DNA of 43,189 bases from CAYOSU01 sp964541255 (GTDB taxonomy: Bacteria > Bacillota > Clostridia > Christensenellales > CAMQZB01), in assembly GCA_964541255.1 (NCBI GenBank), contig CAZIPL010000009.1, positions 1 through 43,189 on the forward strand, given 5' to 3'. A model generated the notes under the pieces. The model was not told where the DNA came from, did not search any database, and saw only the letters and a list, made by a program, of their open reading frames with translations. Position numbers and translations under genes: made by a program. Each line of letters begins with the position of its first letter. Within the stretch, counting starts at the first letter, position 1. Shown one piece after another: positions 15,379 through 22,087 of the stretch.

Positions 15379-17148
15379 TTATGCTTTTTGTTGCCAATAG
15401 AACATCGGGTATTCCTTTCCTTCAACGAACATCTCGGACGCAAATACCGACAAATCGTCTTTATCTACGAGAAGATTAAAACTCTTCAGCGTTTCGCTCG
15501 ACATAAAATCTTCTTTCGACATATAGATCGCACTGCCGATATAATTATCGGTATTGCCTACAGCCAAAGTCGAATCGTTATCTTCCCTGACGAAATAGCA
15601 ATCGGACAAAAGTCCGCTTCGATAATAGCCTATCAAGCGTCCCGTGGACTTTGCGGTTGCGGTCGAATAGGAATTTATGTTATAGCACAAGATAAGCTTT
15701 CCGTCCGTCATATTGCCAACTATTCCGCCTGCGAACCTATCTGAATAATCGGAATCGCAATATACATATCCCGTGTTATAGGCATACTTGACCGTGCCGC
15801 CGTTATTTATCGCGACGATTCCGCCTACCGCCTTTTGTCCCGATATATATCCGCCGTTAGCGGAGCTTTTTATCGTACCCATATTCGAATACGCGATTCC
15901 GCCAGCGTTTTTGGCGTCTACCGCGCCTTGATTCTCGCAATAAAACACATTGCCCGCGTTCGTTCCGACAATTCCGCCGCCGTTCGACATCGCAACGACT
16001 TTGCCGTAATTATAGCATTGGTTTATCGTTCCATTCCAATTCCAACCTGCAATTCCGCCTACGTTTTCACCCGAGACGTCGCCGTAGTTTACGCAAGACA
16101 AAACAAGCTTGGAATCGGTGTTTTCGGCAACTATTCCGCCTGCCGTATTGCCCTCGACGGCAGAACCGTTCGTGCAATTCATTATAAGTCCGAGATTGCT
16201 CGCGGCTATTCCGCCTGCAGTCGTATAGCCCTTTATTTTGCCGCCGTAGCTCGACAGCCCTATAACTTCCGCGCCCTCGCCTATACAGCCGAAAATTCCC
16301 GCTTTATTCGCCGTTACGTGCAGATAATAGATACATTTTCCGTTGCCGTTGAATTTACCCAAAAACGGTCTGTCGGAGCTTCCTATCGGCTCGAAGCCCG
16401 ATATGAAGCGCATATCGATATTGTTGCTAAGAGTATAGTATACGTCCTTTGTCGAAAGATAATCTTCGTTGACGGTTTCCGCAAACCATTTGAAGTTCTC
16501 TTGCGTTTCTATTTTGTAAGGGTTGTCCTGCGTGCCTTTGCCACTCGGAGCTTTCACCTCTACGCTTTCCCACGTGATATCGTCTACTCTTACGGGCATT
16601 TCGGAGGAATACGGCGAATCGAAATAGCTTTTGCCATCGCCGACAGCTCTTATCGCGGCTTGCTTTTCACCCGCTTCATAAAACTCGAAGTATGCCTTTT
16701 CGCCTGCCGCGACCTCGTATTCGATGCCGTCAACCGTGATGACATACGCCTTTGCCCCCTCTACGTCGTCGTAATAGAATCTATCCTTGAACCAAACAAA
16801 GTTTTGAGGTACGGAAAGTACCGATCCGTTCAACGTTTCGCTGCTTTCGGAGGTTGTCCAAACGTTTTTTGCGCAAAGATATATTTCATACGTTTCGCCC
16901 GCTTCGAGCTTATCGTAATACGTGCCCTTTACGGTGATTTGCTCGCCGTTCAAAAAGAGCAGATATTCGTCGGCTTTTTCGACCTTATCCCACTTCAAAA
17001 CACCCAGCTCGATTCTTAAGTTTTGAGGCTTATCCAAATAAAACACGAGGCTTTCGCCGTCGCATGCAGAAAAAAAGCATAGCGCTAAGGCAAAAAGCAC
17101 CGCCAGAATAATAAGCTGTTTAGTTTTCGAGAAAATGCGTTTAGTCAA
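15379..17148 (-). CDS. Lipoprotein with Fn3-like and GLUG-type repeats
   Basis: This is a predicted surface lipoprotein of 589 aa. A signal peptide ends in the lipobox FSAC with lipidated C29. Residues about 35-200 look like two fibronectin/Ig-type beta domains (for example LDKPQNLRIELGVLKWDKVEKA). Residues about 215-560 carry at least eight short repeats of the form AGGIVG-x-N-x-G, as in TAGGIAASN, TAGGIVAEN, VGGIAGWN, GGGIVGTN and VGGIVAIN, the GLUG-like pattern of beta-helix surface proteins. The start is a TTG with GGAGAG five bases away, overlapping the previous gene by 8 bp. Adhesion or glycan binding is a guess from fold only. Confidence 0.8.
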   Translation of the reverse strand: MTKRIFSKTKQLIILAVLFALALCFFSACDGESLVFYLDKPQNLRIELGVLKWDKVEKADEYLLFLNGEQITVKGTYYDKLEAGETYEIYLCAKNVWTTSESSETLNGSVLSVPQNFVWFKDRFYYDDVEGAKAYVITVDGIEYEVAAGEKAYFEFYEAGEKQAAIRAVGDGKSYFDSPYSSEMPVRVDDITWESVEVKAPSGKGTQDNPYKIETQENFKWFAETVNEDYLSTKDVYYTLSNNIDMRFISGFEPIGSSDRPFLGKFNGNGKCIYYLHVTANKAGIFGCIGEGAEVIGLSSYGGKIKGYTTAGGIAASNLGLIMNCTNGSAVEGNTAGGIVAENTDSKLVLSCVNYGDVSGENVGGIAGWNWNGTINQCYNYGKVVAMSNGGGIVGTNAGNVFYCENQGAVDAKNAGGIAYSNMGTIKSSANGGYISGQKAVGGIVAINNGGTVKYAYNTGYVYCDSDYSDRFAGGIVGNMTDGKLILCYNINSYSTATAKSTGRLIGYYRSGLLSDCYFVREDNDSTLAVGNTDNYIGSAIYMSKEDFMSSETLKSFNLLVDKDDLSVFASEMFVEGKEYPMFYWQQKA

Positions 17149-18262
17149 TATATCTCTCCGAAACGTTGATCGACGCTTCGTCAGTCATGACGTATACGTC
17201 GTCACCGATGTTTATTGTTGCGATCATTTTTACTACTACGACACCGCTTGAAGTAAAGGTCAATACGTCGCCGTTAAGAACGCAATTATCTTCTCCGTGA
17301 ACGACTACGGTTCTTATCGAAACGTTGTCGGGAGAAAGATTTGCGTAAAGATACCAAAGTTTGTTAGAAAAATCAATCGAATCGCCGACAAATCGCATGA
17401 CCATGAGCGATTTATCGTACGCGACGGAAATAGGCAGAAAATCGTACGTCCTTTCAAGCCCGTCGGCGGTTATCTTTATCGTTATTCTATCGGACGGCTT
17501 TGATTTTTTTATCTTTAAGTCGTATTTGCCGCCCTCGAATATTTCCAATTCATAGCCGTCGGCATCGATAACTTCATAAGTAACGTCTTTGAACTTATAA
17601 CCCTTGGTCTTAGGAGAGGGAACTATCTCGTCGTCGGAATCGACAAGCAAAACGGATTTATCGAGAACTATTCCCGTATTATCGACATTATCGGCAAGAA
17701 CGTCTATCATCGCATAAAATTCGTCAAATAGTCCCACCGTTTTGGGAGATTCCCCCTCGGAAGAAATTCGCATAAACATATACGCGCGTCTTTCGCCGTC
17801 AAGCGCAATAGTGACATAATTATTCTTGACGGTATACTCCCCTTTCTTTTCGCCGCTTTCGGAAAGAATCTCGCCGTCTTTAAGGTCAAAGTAGGAAAAA
17901 TCTTTCGTCATAAGCTTTCCGTTGAAGTTATCGTCAACGATTGCCTGTCCTTTCATGGCGGAAACGGGCGCGATGAAATATTCGGAAGCGTAATACTTAA
18001 GCTCGTCGTCGAGATATACCATACGTCCGTCTATATCGACGTCTTCGCCAAGAGTCGCTCCGCCGTTTTTGAGATACATATATTCTCTGTCTTTCGAAAC
18101 GGTAATCTGCGTTCTCGGGTGGCGAACAAACTCGCCCCATTCGTCGCTGAAATAATAGTAGTCGAACGTGTCATAATCTTTGCACGCGGAAAAAGCCGTC
18201 AAGCATATTGACAGCAATATCGTCAAAGCGAATATTATCGAAAGCTTCTTTATTATTTTCAT
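17141..18262 (-). CDS. Lipoprotein, Ig-like/beta-rich, unknown function
   Basis: This is a predicted membrane-anchored lipoprotein of 373 aa. A Lys-rich N terminus, hydrophobic core and lipobox FSAC place the lipidated cysteine at C27. The rest is rich in beta strands. The last 90 residues resemble a bacterial Ig-like domain (GVVVVKMIATINIGDDVYV then EASINVS). I do not recognise a catalytic motif. It is the first gene of a two-gene operon with the GLUG lipoprotein (8-bp overlap), so the two may act together at the cell surface. AAGGTG precedes the ATG, and a good promoter lies at 18340-18368. Confidence 0.75.
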   Translation of the reverse strand: MKIIKKLSIIFALTILLSICLTAFSACKDYDTFDYYYFSDEWGEFVRHPRTQITVSKDREYMYLKNGGATLGEDVDIDGRMVYLDDELKYYASEYFIAPVSAMKGQAIVDDNFNGKLMTKDFSYFDLKDGEILSESGEKKGEYTVKNNYVTIALDGERRAYMFMRISSEGESPKTVGLFDEFYAMIDVLADNVDNTGIVLDKSVLLVDSDDEIVPSPKTKGYKFKDVTYEVIDADGYELEIFEGGKYDLKIKKSKPSDRITIKITADGLERTYDFLPISVAYDKSLMVMRFVGDSIDFSNKLWYLYANLSPDNVSIRTVVVHGEDNCVLNGDVLTFTSSGVVVVKMIATINIGDDVYVMTDEASINVSERYID

Positions 18263-18339
18263 TTATATATCACCTTAAATGCGTTTTCGCATCGGCTTGA
18301 AAGCAAAATATAGATAAGTAATTGAACCTATGCATTATT

Positions 18340-18368
18340 ATAATACTATTTTTATTCGAAATAGTCAA
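18340..18368 (-). promoter_or_regulatory. Promoter of the two-lipoprotein operon
   Basis: TTGACT (18363-18368) and TATTAT (18340-18345) on the minus strand have a 17-bp spacer; an overlapping TATAAT lies three bases further on. The leader is about 70 bases long. Confidence 0.7.
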
Positions 18369-18461
18369 TTGTTTGTATAAAGTGGCTTTTTCGGGACGTA
18401 AACGTAATGCTCATATATAATAAACCAAATCAAATTTTATATATTTTCAAAAACCATATAC

Positions 18462-18481
18462 AAAAAAGGCTTTTCCTCTTT
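18462..18481 (-). terminator. Likely terminator of the subtilisin operon
   Basis: On the minus strand AAAGAGG pairs with CCTTTTT around a five-base loop, and the T run forms the end of the stem. It is about 90 bp past the protease stop codon, beyond the IS-like palindrome at 18486-18534. Confidence 0.5.
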
Positions 18482-18485
18482 GAAA

Positions 18486-18534
18486 TGCACCTCCTAAAGT
18501 TTGTCACTTTCGTGTCCAACCTTTGGGGTTCACA
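18486..18534. mobile_element. 49-bp element made of two facing IS3/IS150-like ends
   Basis: On the minus strand TGTGAACCCCAAAGGTTGG then ACAC is followed by GAAA and then GTGACAAACTTTAGGAGG then TGCA. Each half resembles an IS150-type terminal repeat (pattern TG..ACCCC-AAAGTTGGACA), inner sides facing each other, with nothing between but a GAAA loop. It can fold as an imperfect hairpin with a GNRA loop. I read it as a minimal IS-derived relic. The rest of the gap (18263-18571) holds the promoter and terminator listed separately. Confidence 0.5.
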
Positions 18535-18571
18535 TCACTTCGACAGAGCATTTTTTAGCAAAGGTTTTAAG

Positions 18572-19621
18572 CTATTTCAAGACTATTTCGAAGCGGTCTT
18601 TTTCCGCCCCCAAAAGCAACATATTTTTGAGCTTAACAAGATTAAGTCCTCTCACCTTTTGCGAAAGATAGCAAGCTATCCCCGCGGCAACGCCGCAAGA
18701 AACGGACGTCCCCGAAAACAAGGAATATCCGCCGCCTTTCGAAGTCGTGCAGACGTTGACGCCGGGGAGCAATATTTCGGGTTTTCCGATAAGCTCGTCA
18801 CGCGCCGAAAAATCCGCACGACGGCAATCGTCGCTCGTCGAATCGTATGCGCCTACCGTCAAACAATATGGCGAAACACCGGGCGATCTGACTCCCTCGT
18901 TAGGTGAATTACCCGACGCCGTAACGACTATTAAGCCTTTTTTATATAGCGACTCAACGCCCCTAACAAGCGGATCGAACGCACCTTGATAGGGCGCGCC
19001 GAACGCCATGGATACGACTTTTATTTTAAGCCGCAAGCAATTATCGTATATCCACTGCATTCCTTTCAATATATCAAGAGTCTCGCCGCGACCATCTTTT
19101 CTCATACATTTGACGGACACGATTTTTGCGTTTCGATATACTCCCGCATATTCACCGAAAGACAAAAAACCGCTTCCCGCCATAAGCCCCGCTATCATCG
19201 TTCCGTGCCCGTTTTCGTCGCATAAAGCGTTGTCTATCACGCTTATACGCTCGACAATCCTGTTTTTTATTGCGCAAAAGTCAAGATGATAATTTATCCC
19301 CGAATCGAGTATACACGCGGAATAATACGGCAAAACGTCGTCAAAAGCTCTCGGAAAAGCATTCCCGAAAGTACCGCTTTCAACGCTTTCGTTTTCGACG
19401 GAGAATTCTTCTACCGATGCGATTGACGAAACGCTCGGATAGTCGGAAAGAGACGACAACTCGTCAAATCCGCCCCTCACGGCAATCGACGAAATGAACG
19501 GAAGAGCGCACACTTTTTCTACGCCTTTCGGAAGAAGAATACGCTTTTTTATCGACACCACCGCCGTCATATCGTCGGACGTTTTCGAAAACAACGACGG
19601 GGATATTTTCTTATAATTCAT
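18572..19621 (-). CDS. S8 family subtilisin-like serine protease, intracellular type
   Basis: This peptidase has the complete subtilisin triad: D106 in ACILDSGI, H139 in DENGHGTMIAG and S306 in FSGTSVSCGVAAG, with oxyanion N238 in TASGNSP. There is no signal peptide and no transmembrane helix, so the enzyme is probably cytosolic or packaged in the spore, like Isp-type proteases. Residues 1-95 are an N-terminal extension that could act as a propeptide. The start overlaps the upstream small gene by 4 bp, so the two are translationally coupled. The substrate is unknown; a role in sporulation or germination is only a guess. Confidence 0.9.
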   Translation of the reverse strand: MNYKKISPSLFSKTSDDMTAVVSIKKRILLPKGVEKVCALPFISSIAVRGGFDELSSLSDYPSVSSIASVEEFSVENESVESGTFGNAFPRAFDDVLPYYSACILDSGINYHLDFCAIKNRIVERISVIDNALCDENGHGTMIAGLMAGSGFLSFGEYAGVYRNAKIVSVKCMRKDGRGETLDILKGMQWIYDNCLRLKIKVVSMAFGAPYQGAFDPLVRGVESLYKKGLIVVTASGNSPNEGVRSPGVSPYCLTVGAYDSTSDDCRRADFSARDELIGKPEILLPGVNVCTTSKGGGYSLFSGTSVSCGVAAGIACYLSQKVRGLNLVKLKNMLLLGAEKDRFEIVLK

Positions 19622-19881
19622 TCTTGAAGTTTCCCGATTATGTTTTTGAGCTTTTCGCGTTGCGTTTCGTTCAAGTATGCATCAAGAACCGTAGCGATTT
19701 TCTCTAAGCGTTCTTTATCCATTTTGCCCGATTTCACTTCTTCTTTGTATCTGTTTGTCAGCTCTTCCATCAAGGATTCTTCGCTCATCGAAGAATACTC
19801 CTCTATAACGCTTTTGACGTTTTCTTCGTTTTTCTCAAAACCATTTTGCATATTTTCTTTGCGATAGCTTTTGAAATCCAT
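19618..19881 (-). CDS. Small acidic helical protein, partner of the S8 protease
   Basis: This is an 87-aa, highly charged and probably all-helical protein (EESLMEELTNRYKEEVKSG, ending NIIGKLQE). I recognise no family with certainty. The frame is open to 19923, but GGAGG is well placed before the ATG at 19881. It is co-transcribed with the protease and overlaps it by 4 bp, which suggests an adaptor, chaperone or inhibitor of that protease. This is inference from context only. Confidence 0.65.
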   Translation of the reverse strand: MDFKSYRKENMQNGFEKNEENVKSVIEEYSSMSEESLMEELTNRYKEEVKSGKMDKERLEKIATVLDAYLNETQREKLKNIIGKLQE

Positions 19882-19970
19882 TTTTACCTCCGAAAACCGC
19901 ACTGTTTTAATATATGCCGACATATAATTATTTGCGAACGTTTTTCTTTTATTTTCATTTTCGGATTTTT

Positions 19971-20354
19971 ATGCAAAACAATTTTTCAATAGATTCTATC
20001 GCCGACACATTAAAAAAAGCAGAAACGATAAGTCAGCTTCTAAGCCAAGATAAAAACGGACTTATTGATCTCGTCATTTCGAAAAAGCCGGAGCTTTCTT
20101 CGGTTTTATCCCTCGTCAACGCCTCGAAAGGCGGAATGTCAAGTCTTTTTCAAAACATAGCACAAAACAAAAGCAATGTCGATTTAACGTCTACCCTTTT
20201 GCCTTTTATGATGTCGATGAATAAAACCAAAGCAGCCGATAGTAAGACTTCTAACGAGAAAATGCCGCAAGGGCATTACCTTGCCCCTATCGTAAGTTTT
20301 GCTTCGGGAGAAATTCTGAAAGACATTTTGCTTCTTCTAACCGATTCAATATAA
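19971..20354 (+). CDS. Hypothetical protein, 127 aa
   Basis: This is the first plus-strand gene, divergent from the protease operon. I do not recognise it. It has no signal peptide. Residues 1-60 look helical with a leucine-rich pattern (TLKKAETISQLLSQDKNGLI), and the end SFASGEILKDILLLLTDSI is a hydrophobic helix. Only a weak CGGA precedes the ATG at 19971; an in-frame ATG at 19914 has no better site. The two genes share only 89 bp of upstream DNA. Confidence 0.5.
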   Translation: MQNNFSIDSIADTLKKAETISQLLSQDKNGLIDLVISKKPELSSVLSLVNASKGGMSSLFQNIAQNKSNVDLTSTLLPFMMSMNKTKAADSKTSNEKMPQGHYLAPIVSFASGEILKDILLLLTDSI

Positions 20355-20406
20355 AGCTTTAAGCAAACAAATTTTCGAGAAAAACGCTTATTGGGTGTAA
20401 AAACGC

Positions 20407-20434
20407 TTGCCAAGATAAAATATTGTGTTATAAT
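20407..20434 (+). promoter_or_regulatory. Promoter upstream of dinB
   Basis: TTGCCA (20407-20412) and TATAAT (20429-20434) have a 16-bp spacer. The SOS-like box begins six bases after the -10. This would give an untranslated leader of about 275 bases before the dinB start at 20717. I see no other clear element in the gap 20355-20716 apart from AT-rich sequence. Confidence 0.6.
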
Positions 20435-20439
20435 ATAAG

Positions 20440-20453
20440 CAAACATATGTTTC
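20440..20453 (+). promoter_or_regulatory. LexA/SOS-like operator
   Basis: CAAACATATGTTTC matches 11 of 14 bases of the Gram-positive SOS box CGAACATATGTTCG, including the full core AAC-ATAT-GTT. It covers the predicted transcription start of dinB, an ideal place for repression by LexA. Confidence 0.62.
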
Positions 20454-20716
20454 CATTGTAAGAAAATCGCAGACAGTTTTTTCTAAAAGCCGCTTTTGTT
20501 TTTTTTTGAATTGGTTTCTAAAAATCAACGTTTCTAAAACGAAATCGCTCGAAAAGAATTAGGGATAAAAAGACGAAATCGCCTTTACTTTTCCCGACAA
20601 AAATCACGATAAATAAAAGACGTCTTATTCGTTTTTTAATATTTATATGTCGCAATATGTCGCATATCAAATCAAAAGTGCGGCTGAATTTTGAACACAA
20701 AGCTAATTATAATATT

Positions 20717-21997
20717 ATGGATAAAGTTATTTTACACGTCGATTTGAATAATTTTTACGCTTCCGTCGAATGCATCGATCACCCGGAACACCTCTCCTTA
20801 CCTTTTGCGGTATGCGGCAGCGTTGAGGACAGACACGGAATTGTTCTTGCCAAAAATCAGGTTGCGAAAAAGCTCGGGGTAAAGACAGGCGACACCGTTC
20901 ACGAGGCGCAGAAAAAATGCGGCGGACACTTGACCGTCGTTCCCCCGCATTTTGAAAAGTACGTTTATTATAGCAAAAAGGTCAGGGAAATTTATTATAC
21001 TTTCACCGACCAAATCGAGACTTTCGGGCTAGACGAATGCTGGCTTGACGTTACGGGATCGCAAAAGCTTTTCGGATGCGGCAAGGAAATCGCCGACAAA
21101 ATCCGAGAACGGGTCAAAAAGGAGCTTAATCTCACAGTTTCGGTCGGAGTTTCTTTTTCGAAAGTTTTCGCAAAACTCGGTTCCGATATGAAAAAGCCCG
21201 ACGCGACGACCGTTATTTCAAGGGATAATTATAAAAACGTCGTCTGGCCGCTCCCCGCGGAAGAGCTTTTGTTTATCGGGAAGCACACTATCGAAAAGCT
21301 ACACCTCTTAAACATCTTCACAATCGGAGACTTAGCCAACGCCAAAACAGATATTTTGAAGGATAAATTCGGCATTGTCGGCATTCGCATGCAAAAAGAC
21401 GCAAGAGGCATAGAAGACGGAAAAGTCCTTAAATTCAACGAAAAAACGCCCATGAAAAGCGTCGGAAGCGGCATTACTGCAAGGCATGATTTAGTCTTTG
21501 ACGACGACGTTTCGACCGTTATGGAATTTCTTTCCGACGACGTGGCGACAAGGCTTCGTTCATACGGGCTTACCGCGACGGGTGTTGCCGTTTGCATTCG
21601 AAGCAACGACCTCAAAAGTTTTTCTCGGCAAAAAAAGCTTTTATATCCGACGAATTCGCAAGATTCTATCGCAAAGGAATGCTTCGAGTTATTCAAAGAA
21701 AACTACGATTTGACTAAAGATTTACCCATAAGAACACTTACGATCACGGCGATAAATCTCGTGTCGGAAAACGATTTTTTTCAATCGTCCTTTCTTTATG
21801 ACGACAAAATAGACGAAGAAAAAATGCTCGGGAAAGCCGTCGATAAAATCAGAAGCAAATTCGGCAAAAGCGCTATCGGAAAAGCTTCGCTACTAAATTC
21901 GGAAAGTCTTTTCAGGACGACTAATCCCAAAATCGGCGATATGCTTCCCTTTCAAAGAGGCAATCGAGAAAAGAACAATTCGTCTTACGCTCAATAA
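20717..21997 (+). CDS. dinB: DNA polymerase IV (Y family, DinB)
   Basis: This is an error-prone translesion polymerase. The palm motif HVDLNNFYASVE carries the metal ligand D9, and LDECWLDV carries the catalytic D106 and E107 (the family SIDE motif). SVGVSFSKVFAKLGSDMKKP and the helix-hairpin-helix around IFTIGDLANA follow, then the little-finger domain. The frame is open to 20657, but family members start at MDKVILHVDLNNF, giving 426 aa. There is no clear ribosome site before this ATG. Near the C terminus IGDMLPFQRG could be a beta-clamp binding element. The SOS-like box upstream fits DNA-damage control. Confidence 0.92.
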   Translation: MDKVILHVDLNNFYASVECIDHPEHLSLPFAVCGSVEDRHGIVLAKNQVAKKLGVKTGDTVHEAQKKCGGHLTVVPPHFEKYVYYSKKVREIYYTFTDQIETFGLDECWLDVTGSQKLFGCGKEIADKIRERVKKELNLTVSVGVSFSKVFAKLGSDMKKPDATTVISRDNYKNVVWPLPAEELLFIGKHTIEKLHLLNIFTIGDLANAKTDILKDKFGIVGIRMQKDARGIEDGKVLKFNEKTPMKSVGSGITARHDLVFDDDVSTVMEFLSDDVATRLRSYGLTATGVAVCIRSNDLKSFSRQKKLLYPTNSQDSIAKECFELFKENYDLTKDLPIRTLTITAINLVSENDFFQSSFLYDDKIDEEKMLGKAVDKIRSKFGKSAIGKASLLNSESLFRTTNPKIGDMLPFQRGNREKNNSSYAQ

Positions 21998-22019
21998 TTC
22001 ACCAATAAATACAAAAAGA

Positions 22020-22042
22020 CCTCTCTCTCGAGAGGCTTTTTG
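22020..22042 (+). terminator. Terminator of dinB
   Basis: CCTCTC and GAGAGG pair around TCTC and are followed by CTTTTTG, about 22 bp after the dinB stop. Confidence 0.75.
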
Positions 22043-22087
22043 CAAGTACATCCATTGAAAGCTATAGCAATATTCTATTATCGATAA

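Noticed and set aside
18407..18907. 166-codon plus-strand frame
   Set aside because: It is antisense to the protease and crosses the terminator and the IS-like palindrome; no ribosome site or family features.
20518..20700. 60-codon minus-strand frame before dinB
   Set aside because: AT-rich leader region, no ribosome site, low-complexity product.
20708..20713. TATAAT just before the dinB ATG as its -10 box
   Set aside because: It is only three bases from the ATG and has no -35 at proper distance; likely chance in AT-rich DNA.
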